Shown here one piece after another: positions 14,753-22,422 of a DNA stretch of 23,441 nt. A program made the translations under genes and the position numbers. Within the stretch, counting starts at the first letter, position 1. The number at the start of each line of letters is the position of its first letter. This stretch comes from an uncultured Desulfobacterium sp. (lineage in GTDB: Bacteria > Desulfobacterota > Desulfobacteria > Desulfobacterales > Desulfobacteraceae), in assembly GCA_937124525.1 (NCBI GenBank), contig CAKZLA010000180.1, forward strand, positions 1 through 23,441, in the 5' to 3' direction. The notes under the pieces were generated by a model. The model saw only the letters and a list, made by a program, of their open reading frames with translations. It ran no database searches and had not been told where the DNA came from.

Positions 14753-14764
14753 TTGATTAATCAA
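14753..14764. promoter_or_regulatory. Perfect palindrome TTGATTAATCAA next to the ribosome-binding site
   Basis: A 12-bp perfect palindrome directly followed by AAGG, the Shine-Dalgarno of the second acyl-CoA dehydrogenase. A weak TTGATT (14721) with a TAAATT 17 bases on precedes it. It could be an operator for a dimeric repressor; chance is also possible. Confidence 0.35.
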
Positions 14765-14775
14765 AAGGAAAAAAT

Positions 14776-16587
14776 ATGGCTCAATTATTAGCAGATAGAC
14801 GAGATCAGGACTTTGTTGTCTGGGAACAATTTGACAATGAGAAACTTATTGAAAACGACTATTATGAAGGTTTTCATAAAAAAACCTGCGAGATGATCAT
14901 AACAGAAGGTCGAAAAATTGCCATTAAAGAGGTGTTGCCGACCATCCGTGAAGGTGATCTTGAAGGGGCCCAATTTGAAAACGGAGAGGTCTTCACACCG
15001 AAATCTTTTAAACGCGTGTTTGATTTGTTACGGGAAAATGATTGGGAAAATCTTATGGAGCCCACGGAAATGGGTGGTCAGGGTGCCCCTCGTTTTGTGG
15101 ATACCTGTGTCCGGGAGTATCTGTTTTCCAATTTTCCGTTAATGGCTTATTTGTACACCGGCGTTATGACGGCGGAAATGATTTACAAGTATGGCACAAA
15201 AGAGCAGATCGCCACATATGTGCCAAAGCTGATGTCTGCGGAATGGGGCGGCACCATGTTGATGACAGAGCCCCAGGCTGGTTCCGATATCGGTGCCATT
15301 GAAACTGTGGCCAAAAGAAATGATGATGGCAGTTTTTCACTGAGCGGCGGTAAAATTTTTATCACGTCCGGCGAATTTGATCTGGTTGAAAACATCATTC
15401 ATCCGGTTCTTGCCAGAATAGAAGGTGCACCGGCAGGAACCAAAGGCATCTCCATTTTTATCGTTTCCAAATACCATATTGATGATGACGGCTCCCTTGG
15501 AGAAAGAAATGATGCGTGGTGTACCGGTCTGGAACACAAGCACGGCATAAAGGCCAGTGCCACATGCAGCATGACCCTGGGAGCAAAAGGCGAGTGCAGG
15601 GGGTATCTTCTGGGAGAGGAAAATCAAGGGGTGGCCATCATGTTTAATATGATGAACGGCGCCAGAATGCATACAGGGCTTCAGGCCCTGGCATACGGAT
15701 CTGCGTGTTATCTTCTTGCGGTCAATTATGCACGTGAGCGCGTCCAGTCAAGGGAGCTCGGCCAGCCGGTCACTGCACCTCCTGTGGCCATTATTAATCA
15801 TCCGGATATCAAGCGAAACCTTTTGTGGATGAAATCCTATGTATGTGGTCTGAGAAGTTTTTTTCAATATACAAATCTGTGTGCGGAAAAAGCAAAACTG
15901 GCGCAATCAGAAGAGGATCGGCAACTTAATGGAGATTTGTATGAACTGCTGACACCCCTCATAAAAAGTTATTCTGCCAATAGAAGCTATGAGGTTTGCG
16001 TACAGGCGATGCAGGTATATGGAGGGGCCGGATACACGCAGGATTATCTGGTGGAGCAATTTGTCAGGGATTGTAAAATTGTCTCAATTTATGAAGGCAC
16101 ATGCGGTATTCAGGCGGCGGATCTGCTTGGCAGGAAAATGTCCATGAACAAAGGCAGGGCCTTTATGTCATTGCTTAATGAAATGATGAATACGGTGAAT
16201 GAAGCAAAAGAGATTGATGCACTGCAAGAATTGGCAGCCCAGGCTGAAAAGCATGTGGCAAAATTGAGGGAGGTTGGAATGACCGTTGTAATGAATGCAG
16301 CAGACCCGAAGATGTTTAAGACAGCTTTTGCCCACTCACTGCCCCTGTTGGATGTTATCGGTGATACTCTCATGACATGGATGCTGTTATGGCGAGCGAT
16401 TACAGCTACAAAAAAATTAGAATTGAGCCCAAAGAAAAAAGATGTTGTCTTCTATAACGGGCAAATAGTAACGGCCAGGTTTTTCATTGAAACCCTTGTC
16501 CCGGCCAGTATTGGTAAAATGGCGGGAATAGAAACCATGAGCACGGCTGCCATGGATATGGAAAACGATGCATACGGAAGTTTGTAA
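14776..16587 (+). CDS. Acyl-CoA dehydrogenase, long DmdC-type (second paralogue)
   Basis: A 603-residue acyl-CoA dehydrogenase, paralogous to the gene at 8911. MLMTEPQAGSDIGAIE (about 157-172) is the flavin/substrate-binding segment, and E440 in IYEGTCGIQAADLLGRK is the catalytic base. The two paralogues share the long C-terminal extension but differ widely elsewhere, for example in the loop HKHGIKASATCS against HKLGYRGTPITG, which lies near the acyl pocket in this family. They therefore likely accept different acyl-CoAs. CAAAAGGAA precedes the ATG at 14776. A probable terminator follows at 16596. Electrons would go to ETF encoded elsewhere. Confidence 0.9.
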   Translation: MAQLLADRRDQDFVVWEQFDNEKLIENDYYEGFHKKTCEMIITEGRKIAIKEVLPTIREGDLEGAQFENGEVFTPKSFKRVFDLLRENDWENLMEPTEMGGQGAPRFVDTCVREYLFSNFPLMAYLYTGVMTAEMIYKYGTKEQIATYVPKLMSAEWGGTMLMTEPQAGSDIGAIETVAKRNDDGSFSLSGGKIFITSGEFDLVENIIHPVLARIEGAPAGTKGISIFIVSKYHIDDDGSLGERNDAWCTGLEHKHGIKASATCSMTLGAKGECRGYLLGEENQGVAIMFNMMNGARMHTGLQALAYGSACYLLAVNYARERVQSRELGQPVTAPPVAIINHPDIKRNLLWMKSYVCGLRSFFQYTNLCAEKAKLAQSEEDRQLNGDLYELLTPLIKSYSANRSYEVCVQAMQVYGGAGYTQDYLVEQFVRDCKIVSIYEGTCGIQAADLLGRKMSMNKGRAFMSLLNEMMNTVNEAKEIDALQELAAQAEKHVAKLREVGMTVVMNAADPKMFKTAFAHSLPLLDVIGDTLMTWMLLWRAITATKKLELSPKKKDVVFYNGQIVTARFFIETLVPASIGKMAGIETMSTAAMDMENDAYGSL

Positions 16588-16595
16588 TTGCCATA

Positions 16596-16623
16596 AAAGC
16601 CCCAGGCCTGGGTTTGGGGTTTT
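16596..16623 (+). terminator. Intrinsic terminator after the second acyl-CoA dehydrogenase
   Basis: AAAGCCCCA (16596-16604) pairs with TGGGGTTTT (16615-16623), with one G-T pair and a 10-base loop. The T-run is at the foot of the stem. This suggests that ligase-GRE-activase can form a separate transcript. Confidence 0.6.
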
Positions 16624-16704
16624 ATAAGGTATCGGGTGTACATTTTGTTCTCCTTTATTAACCCGTCAACCCCAAGAATATATTCAAATAAGGAATTTTA
16701 AACT

Positions 16705-18402
16705 ATGCCAATACCTGACAAACTTCTGGATCGTGCAAATAAGCTTTTAGCCAATATAGCTCCAAACTGTGCAGACAGCATTGCTCAATACGCCGGAGAA
16801 AAACCAGATACTACCGCGTTCATCATGTATGCCACAGGCAAAGAAATCACCTGGCAACAATTCGACGATGCTGTGAACGTATATGCCGCAATGCTGCTTT
16901 CCAAAGGCCTAAAGAAAGGTGATATTGTCGCCACGGTACTCACGCTCACACAAGAGCATATTTACCTCATGTATGCTTGTTACCGGATCGGAGTTATCAT
17001 TTCACCTCTGGATGTAAGGCTTAAAGAGTCTGAAATTCAATATTCCATGGGAAAGATAAATCCAAAAGCCGTTTTCTTTTTTGGAAAAACACCTGTCAAT
17101 GATTTTAGTCCCATGATCGCCAATGTCATGAAAAATGCACCAACTGTTAAACTATGGGTACAACTTCAAAAAGATACCGATGGCATTATCAATGGGGCCA
17201 TAAGCCTCCAGGAATTTATCGGTGACTTTGCCGCAGACAGCATCAGTGAAAAAGCAGATACTGTTCAAAAGGCAAGAGATCTGGTTGATAAACGGGATCC
17301 CTGCCTGATTACTTTTACAACAGGGTCCACAGGCTCTCCAAAGGCAGCCCTCCTCTGCCATGAAAACATATTGACGCAAAATGTCTCATTTGCGGTGTTA
17401 TCCATGATTGATGCTGATTCAATTTTTTTGGATAACCTCCCGCCTTCCCATGTCGCCTGCACCACAGAAGTTATGGCAACCACAATATTCGCAGGGGGAA
17501 AATTGGTGGTGATGGATTTTGATCCTAAACAGTGTTTTGAAGCAATTCAAAAGCACAGAATTACTCATGTCCTTGGAATCCCGGCCATGTTTAGCATGAT
17601 GTGGCAACTGCCTGACTTTGACAAATATGATAAATCCTCCCTGGAAGTGGCTGTTTTCGGCGGCCAGCAGGTGCAGAGAGCCTGGGTGGAAAAATTGCAA
17701 TCCATGGTTCCCAATCTTTGTACCGGACTGGGAATCACTGAGGGGGCTGGTGCCACAACCAGTAACTGCATACCCTGTACCGTAGATGACGTTATGGACG
17801 GAATCGGGCTTTCCATGCCTTATTTTCCTCTGACCGTACGGGAACCGATGAATCTTGATGGAACAGCAGGAGCCCAAAAAGAAGTTGGTGAAATTGGTGA
17901 GATCTGCTTTCAGGGGCCCCAGGTGTTTCTTGGTTATCTGGACGACCCTGAAAAAACAGCCCAGACAATTTCAAAAGAAGGTGTTTTGTACACAGGGGAT
18001 ATAGGAAGCTATGATGAAAAGGGACTTCATCTTGCGGGTCGTAGAAAATTTATAATAAAGCCAAAAGGGTACCAGGTTTTCCCAGGAGATCTGGAAGAGC
18101 ATATCGCACAGGCACTGATGGGAAAGATTGGAACCGTAGCTGTTGTAGGCATGGAGCACGATATATTTACAGACGGCATCATGGCTTTTGTCGAGGTGCC
18201 TGACGGTCAAACAGTGACTGCCGAGGATGTCCATGAAGCCTGCCGGAATATCTCCTCTTATTCGCGACCCTCCCATGTGGAAATTATTAAAATTGGTGAG
18301 TTTCCCCTCACCAGGACGGCAAAAATAGATTATATGCGGCTAAAAGCATTGGCTGGCGATGTGGTGGATAAACTGAGAAAAGAAGGAAAATGGGATAGAT
18401 AA
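16705..18402 (+). CDS. AMP-forming acyl-CoA ligase (ANL family)
   Basis: A 565-residue acyl-CoA synthetase that uses ATP to convert a carboxylic acid to its CoA thioester. The P-loop is TFTTGSTGSPK at 203-213, YTGDIG at 429-434 is the adenylate-binding motif, GRRKFIIKPKGYQVFPGDLE is the hinge region, and K540 in LTRTAKID is the C-terminal catalytic lysine. LGITEGAG replaces the more common YGxTE motif. AAGGAA lies ten bases or so before the ATG at 16705. It ends 13 bases before the GRE start, so the two are almost certainly co-transcribed. It presumably activates the GRE product or the pathway substrate. Its chain length or ring preference cannot be judged from sequence alone. Confidence 0.92.
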   Translation: MPIPDKLLDRANKLLANIAPNCADSIAQYAGEKPDTTAFIMYATGKEITWQQFDDAVNVYAAMLLSKGLKKGDIVATVLTLTQEHIYLMYACYRIGVIISPLDVRLKESEIQYSMGKINPKAVFFFGKTPVNDFSPMIANVMKNAPTVKLWVQLQKDTDGIINGAISLQEFIGDFAADSISEKADTVQKARDLVDKRDPCLITFTTGSTGSPKAALLCHENILTQNVSFAVLSMIDADSIFLDNLPPSHVACTTEVMATTIFAGGKLVVMDFDPKQCFEAIQKHRITHVLGIPAMFSMMWQLPDFDKYDKSSLEVAVFGGQQVQRAWVEKLQSMVPNLCTGLGITEGAGATTSNCIPCTVDDVMDGIGLSMPYFPLTVREPMNLDGTAGAQKEVGEIGEICFQGPQVFLGYLDDPEKTAQTISKEGVLYTGDIGSYDEKGLHLAGRRKFIIKPKGYQVFPGDLEEHIAQALMGKIGTVAVVGMEHDIFTDGIMAFVEVPDGQTVTAEDVHEACRNISSYSRPSHVEIIKIGEFPLTRTAKIDYMRLKALAGDVVDKLRKEGKWDR

Positions 18403-18415
18403 AGGGGGTATGAAT

Positions 18416-20917
18416 ATGTCACAAATATCTGAACAGAATTATTCAGTAAAACCATCTTCAAAAGTGGAAAAGCTGAGAGCGACATACATTGAAGCTGCCA
18501 AGCGTAAGGAACCCACCTATAACATTTGCTCTGATCTGGCTATTGCACGGGTGATGAAAGAGACAGAAGGTGAGCCCATGGCTTTAAGAAGAGGCAAAGC
18601 CTTTGCAGCAGTAATCAAAGAGGTGCCGGTGGATATATTTCCTGATGAACCTTTTGTCGGCTGGGTTGGCGGTGATTCCATGTCTGTACAGATCAGTGCT
18701 GAACAGAGGGGGGCACGAACAGAAATCGAACTTGATTATTTTAAACTGAACAATGAAGAAGACCGGGAGATTCTGAAAAAGGAAATTATTCCTTACTGGA
18801 AGGGCGATGGGAACTGGAAACGCCATTGGTTTGCCAGGGCCTATCAAATGCTGCCGGAAGAGACTCGTCATTTGCTTTATGGAGACCCGGATCCGGAAGA
18901 GACAAAAATTGGGATCCTCACAAATTCCAATGCGCCGGCTCAGCCTCAAGTAAAAGTGCCTGGACGACCTGAAACTTTGGGACTGGGTATTATCATAGAT
19001 TTAATGAGCCGTCATCATATCGGTCATTGCAGTTTTGGCTATGAGAAAGTATTGAACAAGGGTTTTTTGGGTATCAAGCAAGATGCTGAAGAACGTTTGA
19101 AGCGAATAAATGAAAATGACCCGGAAGATATGAAAAAAAAGCCTTTCTTGAAAGGCGTTATTATTGCCATGGAAGCTGCAGGCAGCATTGGTAAAAGGTT
19201 TGCTGAACAGGCCATGGAGATGGCGACAAAAGAAGATGATCCGGCAAGAAAAAAAGAGCTGTTACTGATAGCCGATACCTGCGAACGGGTACCGGCTAAT
19301 CCTGCCCGTACCTTCCGCGAGGCATTGCAGTCGGTCTGGTTTACCCAGATAATGAACTGGTGGGAGACCCCCCTTATTCTTGCAGTTTCTCCAGGCAAGG
19401 TGGATCAATACCTGTATCCCTTTTACAAACAGGATATGCAGGAAGGAAAACTCTCAAAAGAAGAAGCCCAGGAACTCATAGACTGCTGGCTAATGCGTTT
19501 TGCCCAGGGTGTTGCGCCTTTTGTTTCACATTCCGGAGCGGCTTTTCATCTGGATGTAGGAGGGTTGAAAGCAGACGGAAGCGATGCCACCAACGAGCTG
19601 TCGTTCATGTTTATAGAGGGGATGATGCATACGCGTATGATTGAACCCAATATGGGGGTTTTAATCCACAGCAAGACGCCTGATGATTTTCTGATTAAGG
19701 CCTGTCAGCTCTGTTCATTAGGCTTGGGGCATCCGATGTTTTTAAACAATGATGTTTTTGTTGAAAATATGCTGTCAAGGGGAACTCTGGGCGGCCCCCC
19801 CGTACCCATTGAACTGGCTCGCACCAGTGGAGCCATAGGATGTAATGAGCCCCATGTCACAAATTATGAATCAGAGTTTAATGTAGGGGCCGTTTTTCAG
19901 ATGCCAACGGCTTTGGAACTGGCTCTTTTTAATGGAGAAAGCCAAACATTTAAAACTAAAATGGGACTTGAAACCGGAGATGCAAGAGAATTCAAAAACT
20001 TTGAAGATCTTAAGAATGCCTTCCAAAAACAGTTAACTCATATAATCGAACATTGTGCCATCACAATCAGGGCCTTTGAAATAGCAATGGCTGATGTTTA
20101 TCCCACTGTATACCAGTCAGCCCTGATAGAAGATTGCATTGAAAAAGGCATGTCCCGGGAAGAAGGCGGAGCTCGCTTTAATTTCGGTCCCGCCGTCGCA
20201 ACCCTGGGGGCAACTGATGTAGGCAATTCTCTGGCCGCCATCAAGAGACTGGTCTTTGAAGAAAAACAGATTGACATGGGACAATTACTGGAAATGTTGA
20301 AAAATAACTTCAAGGACCAGGAAGTAATGCGTCAACGGCTGTTGAATGCTCCGAAATTTGGCAATGATGATGACTTTGTTGATCAGGAAGTAGCGTGGAT
20401 TATGGATACATTCAGCAAAGAGGTTATTAAACATAAAAATACCCGCGGGGGCTATGTCTTGCCCTATCAGAACCCGTTGTCAGGCTATGTTGGTATGGGT
20501 AGATTGATGGGGGCGTTACCTTCGGGCAGGAAAGCAGGAGAGCCTCTTTCTGACGGTATCTCACCTACCTGTGGCTCAGATGTCAATGGACCGACTGCGG
20601 TATTGAACTCATCAGGCAAAATAGATAATGCCTCCATTTTTCTTGGAGAAACGCTGAATATGCGTTTAAACGCCGATGTGTTTGGAACACAGGAAGGCGT
20701 TCATCGAATGGCAGCGCTTTTGCGGACATTTGTCGATCTTAAAATTCACCATATCCAATTCAACCTGGTCTCCTCTGATACATTAAGGGCTGCCCAGGAA
20801 AATCCCGAGGAATATCAAGATTTGATGGTGAGGGTCGCAGGTTATGTCGCTTACTTTGTCAACCTTAGCAAAGGACTCCAGGACAGTATTATCCAGCGAA
20901 CTGAGCATCACATATAA
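18416..20917 (+). CDS. Glycyl radical enzyme, PFL-like family, function unassigned
   Basis: An 833-residue glycyl radical enzyme. G809 in RVAGYVAYF near the C-terminus is the radical glycine; position +2 after GY is Val where many relatives have Ser. C476 in SGAIGCNEPHVTN is the thiyl radical cysteine, and E478 two residues later gives the C-x-E pattern found in glycerol and diol dehydratases, choline lyase, hydroxyproline dehydratase, isethionate lyase and arylacetate decarboxylases. The hydrocarbon-adding succinate synthases (BssA-like) lack it. Asn between Cys and Glu is unlike the Val I know from CutC and glycerol dehydratase. I chose ATG 18416 (AAAGGGGG seven bases before) over ATG 18410, which sits two bases from it. 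The activase follows after a repeat-filled spacer. The enzyme is oxygen-sensitive and cytoplasmic. It could be a dehydratase, C-C lyase or decarboxylase; no small decarboxylase subunit is nearby. Confidence 0.92.
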   Translation: MSQISEQNYSVKPSSKVEKLRATYIEAAKRKEPTYNICSDLAIARVMKETEGEPMALRRGKAFAAVIKEVPVDIFPDEPFVGWVGGDSMSVQISAEQRGARTEIELDYFKLNNEEDREILKKEIIPYWKGDGNWKRHWFARAYQMLPEETRHLLYGDPDPEETKIGILTNSNAPAQPQVKVPGRPETLGLGIIIDLMSRHHIGHCSFGYEKVLNKGFLGIKQDAEERLKRINENDPEDMKKKPFLKGVIIAMEAAGSIGKRFAEQAMEMATKEDDPARKKELLLIADTCERVPANPARTFREALQSVWFTQIMNWWETPLILAVSPGKVDQYLYPFYKQDMQEGKLSKEEAQELIDCWLMRFAQGVAPFVSHSGAAFHLDVGGLKADGSDATNELSFMFIEGMMHTRMIEPNMGVLIHSKTPDDFLIKACQLCSLGLGHPMFLNNDVFVENMLSRGTLGGPPVPIELARTSGAIGCNEPHVTNYESEFNVGAVFQMPTALELALFNGESQTFKTKMGLETGDAREFKNFEDLKNAFQKQLTHIIEHCAITIRAFEIAMADVYPTVYQSALIEDCIEKGMSREEGGARFNFGPAVATLGATDVGNSLAAIKRLVFEEKQIDMGQLLEMLKNNFKDQEVMRQRLLNAPKFGNDDDFVDQEVAWIMDTFSKEVIKHKNTRGGYVLPYQNPLSGYVGMGRLMGALPSGRKAGEPLSDGISPTCGSDVNGPTAVLNSSGKIDNASIFLGETLNMRLNADVFGTQEGVHRMAALLRTFVDLKIHHIQFNLVSSDTLRAAQENPEEYQDLMVRVAGYVAYFVNLSKGLQDSIIQRTEHHI

Positions 20918-20993
20918 AACCCACATGGCAGAAAAACCTGCCACAACGAAAATTAAAATTTTCATTATTGCAGGACTTCAAGCGGAGTTTTAT
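20918..20993 (+). repeat. Two-hairpin dispersed repeat, degenerate copy D
   Basis: It starts at the GRE stop. CCACATGGCAG...CCTGCCACAACGAAAAT and the CGGAGTTTTATATAA tail match the family, but both stems are weakened. It is joined directly to copy E, sharing ATAA. Confidence 0.6.
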
Positions 20994-21090
20994 ATAACTG
21001 CCACGGGCAGACCGTATTGGGATACTGAGCTGCCCACAACGAAAATTGAAACTCTAATAATTGCAGTCTTTTAGACGGAGTTTCATATAA
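20994..21090 (+). repeat. Two-hairpin dispersed repeat, copy E
   Basis: Full-length copy. GGGCAG and CTGCCC flank the GACCGTATTGGG core. GAAACTC (about 21048-21054) and GAGTTTC (about 21078-21084) form stem two. It ends 13 bases before the activase ATG, so it makes up almost the whole leader of that gene. Confidence 0.85.
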
Positions 21091-21103
21091 AAAAATCAAG
21101 AAA

Positions 21104-22009
21104 ATGATTATAAACTCAAAGCAGGGATTAATCTATAATATCGAAAAATTTGCCATGAATGACGGGCCTGGCATAAGGACATTGGTCTTTATGAAGGGGT
21201 GTCCTTTAAGATGCCTGTGGTGTTCATCACCTCAAACCCAGCAACCTTTGCCACAGATTTTGCATGATCCTGATCTTTGTCAAAAATGTCGGGCCTGTTT
21301 GCACAGTTGTAAAAATAAATCGTTGAATTTTACCCCTGATCATAAATTAAATATGCAACCCCAGCTATGTGATCTATGCAGGAATTGCATTGATGCATGT
21401 CCAAACAAAGCGCTTGAAATGGCAGGCAGATATATGACCACGGAAGAACTCTTCAGGGAAGTCGTCAGGGATTCTGCTTTTTTCAGAAGATCACAGGGTG
21501 GCGTAACGGTAGGGGGAGGAGAGCCAACCATGCAGCACCTGTTTGTGACGGAATTTCTGAAAAAATGCAAAACTCAGTACATTCATACTGCCATTGAAAC
21601 CTGCGGTTACTGCTCTTGGGAAAAAATGAAGGCAATACTTGAGTACACGGACATGGTATTTATGGATATCAAGCATTTAAACGATACGCAGCACCGTAAG
21701 ATTACAGGCGCCTCAAACCGTACTATCCTGGAAAATGCACATAAAATATCCAGGATAAGACCATTGACCATTCGAATTCCCATAGTGCCAGGTTGTAATG
21801 ATTCAGAACAGAATATAAGGGAAACTGCCAGGTTTGCCGCTCAACTGGGGGAAAAATTGCAGAAGGTTGAACTATTACCCTATCATGAGCTGGGGGTAGA
21901 CACCTACAGACGGCTGGGCATGACCTATTCCCTTGAAGGGACGAAATCGTCTAGCCAGGAGTACATGAAGCGGCTGCAGGAAGTTGTAGAACAGGAATTT
22001 TGCAAGTAA
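21104..22009 (+). CDS. Radical SAM glycyl radical enzyme activase
   Basis: A 301-residue activating enzyme that uses S-adenosylmethionine and a [4Fe-4S] cluster to abstract hydrogen from G809 of the adjacent GRE. The radical SAM motif is C33-x3-C37-x2-C40 (CPLRCLWC), preceded by MNDGPGIRT, a hallmark of the family. Residues about 64-106 hold two ferredoxin-like cysteine motifs, CQKCRACLHSC and CDLCRNCIDACP, the extra-cluster insert typical of activases for GREs other than PFL. GGVTVGGGEPT (about 130-140) is the SAM-binding glycine-rich loop. No Shine-Dalgarno is seen; AAAAAATCAAGAAA precedes the ATG, and copy E of the dispersed repeat makes up the leader. Low initiation would suit an enzyme needed in far smaller amounts than its substrate. 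Confidence 0.94.
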   Translation: MIINSKQGLIYNIEKFAMNDGPGIRTLVFMKGCPLRCLWCSSPQTQQPLPQILHDPDLCQKCRACLHSCKNKSLNFTPDHKLNMQPQLCDLCRNCIDACPNKALEMAGRYMTTEELFREVVRDSAFFRRSQGGVTVGGGEPTMQHLFVTEFLKKCKTQYIHTAIETCGYCSWEKMKAILEYTDMVFMDIKHLNDTQHRKITGASNRTILENAHKISRIRPLTIRIPIVPGCNDSEQNIRETARFAAQLGEKLQKVELLPYHELGVDTYRRLGMTYSLEGTKSSSQEYMKRLQEVVEQEFCK

Positions 22010-22020
22010 AAAACACTGAT

Positions 22021-22035
22021 ACTTGATCATCAAGT
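22021..22035. repeat. 15-bp palindrome ACTTGATCATCAAGT
   Basis: A perfect palindrome with a single central base, 12 bases after the activase stop. No T-tract follows, so it is not a typical terminator. It may be an operator-like site or chance. Confidence 0.5.
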
Positions 22036-22187
22036 GATAGGTTATAAGCCGCCGAACCCGTCATTATCAATATCAATGGACGAACCCTGAGATTTGATCA
22101 TAACGTCGGCCATCTTGTAGTTTAGTTTCAGGATTAGAAAATAAGCACTATTATTCCGGGGGCTTGTGGTGAGTATGAATTTGTCTT

Positions 22188-22219
22188 CCGTATAGTGGCC
22201 CAACTTGTAATCAACCCCG
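22188..22219 (+). repeat. 32-bp dispersed block, copy 2
   Basis: CCGTATAGTGGCCCAACTTG then TAATCAACCCCG; matches 5253-5284 (reverse strand) at 28 of 32 positions. It lies six bases before dispersed-repeat copy F. The rest of the spacer at 22036-22187 shows no recognisable feature. Confidence 0.7.
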
Positions 22220-22225
22220 TTTTTC

Positions 22226-22324
22226 TATAACTGCCACAGGCAGACCGTATTGGGGATTTGGCCTGCCCACAACAAATATAGAAACTCCAGTTATTACAAA
22301 TCATTGGACGGAGTTTCTTATAAA
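22226..22324 (+). repeat. Two-hairpin dispersed repeat, copy F
   Basis: Starts TATAACTGCCACAGGCAGAC. Hairpin 2 pairs GAAACTCC (22281-22288) with GGAGTTTC, with the shared GTTATTACAAATCATTGGA loop region nearly identical to copy B. It sits between the convergent activase and nitroreductase genes. Confidence 0.85.
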
Positions 22325-22422
22325 TAATATTCTGAGGTTGCAAGCTTTTTAGTCATAAGCAAAAAGCATACCCTAAGAAAACAAAGTTGGAGCACTATAC
22401 TATAGATTATCCAGAGAGAGCC

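Noticed and set aside
18410..20917. The GRE as a benzylsuccinate/alkylsuccinate synthase for hydrocarbon activation.
   Set aside because: The C-x-E loop belongs to the dehydratase/lyase/decarboxylase types, and no small BssB/BssC-type subunits or succinyl-CoA transferase genes are nearby.
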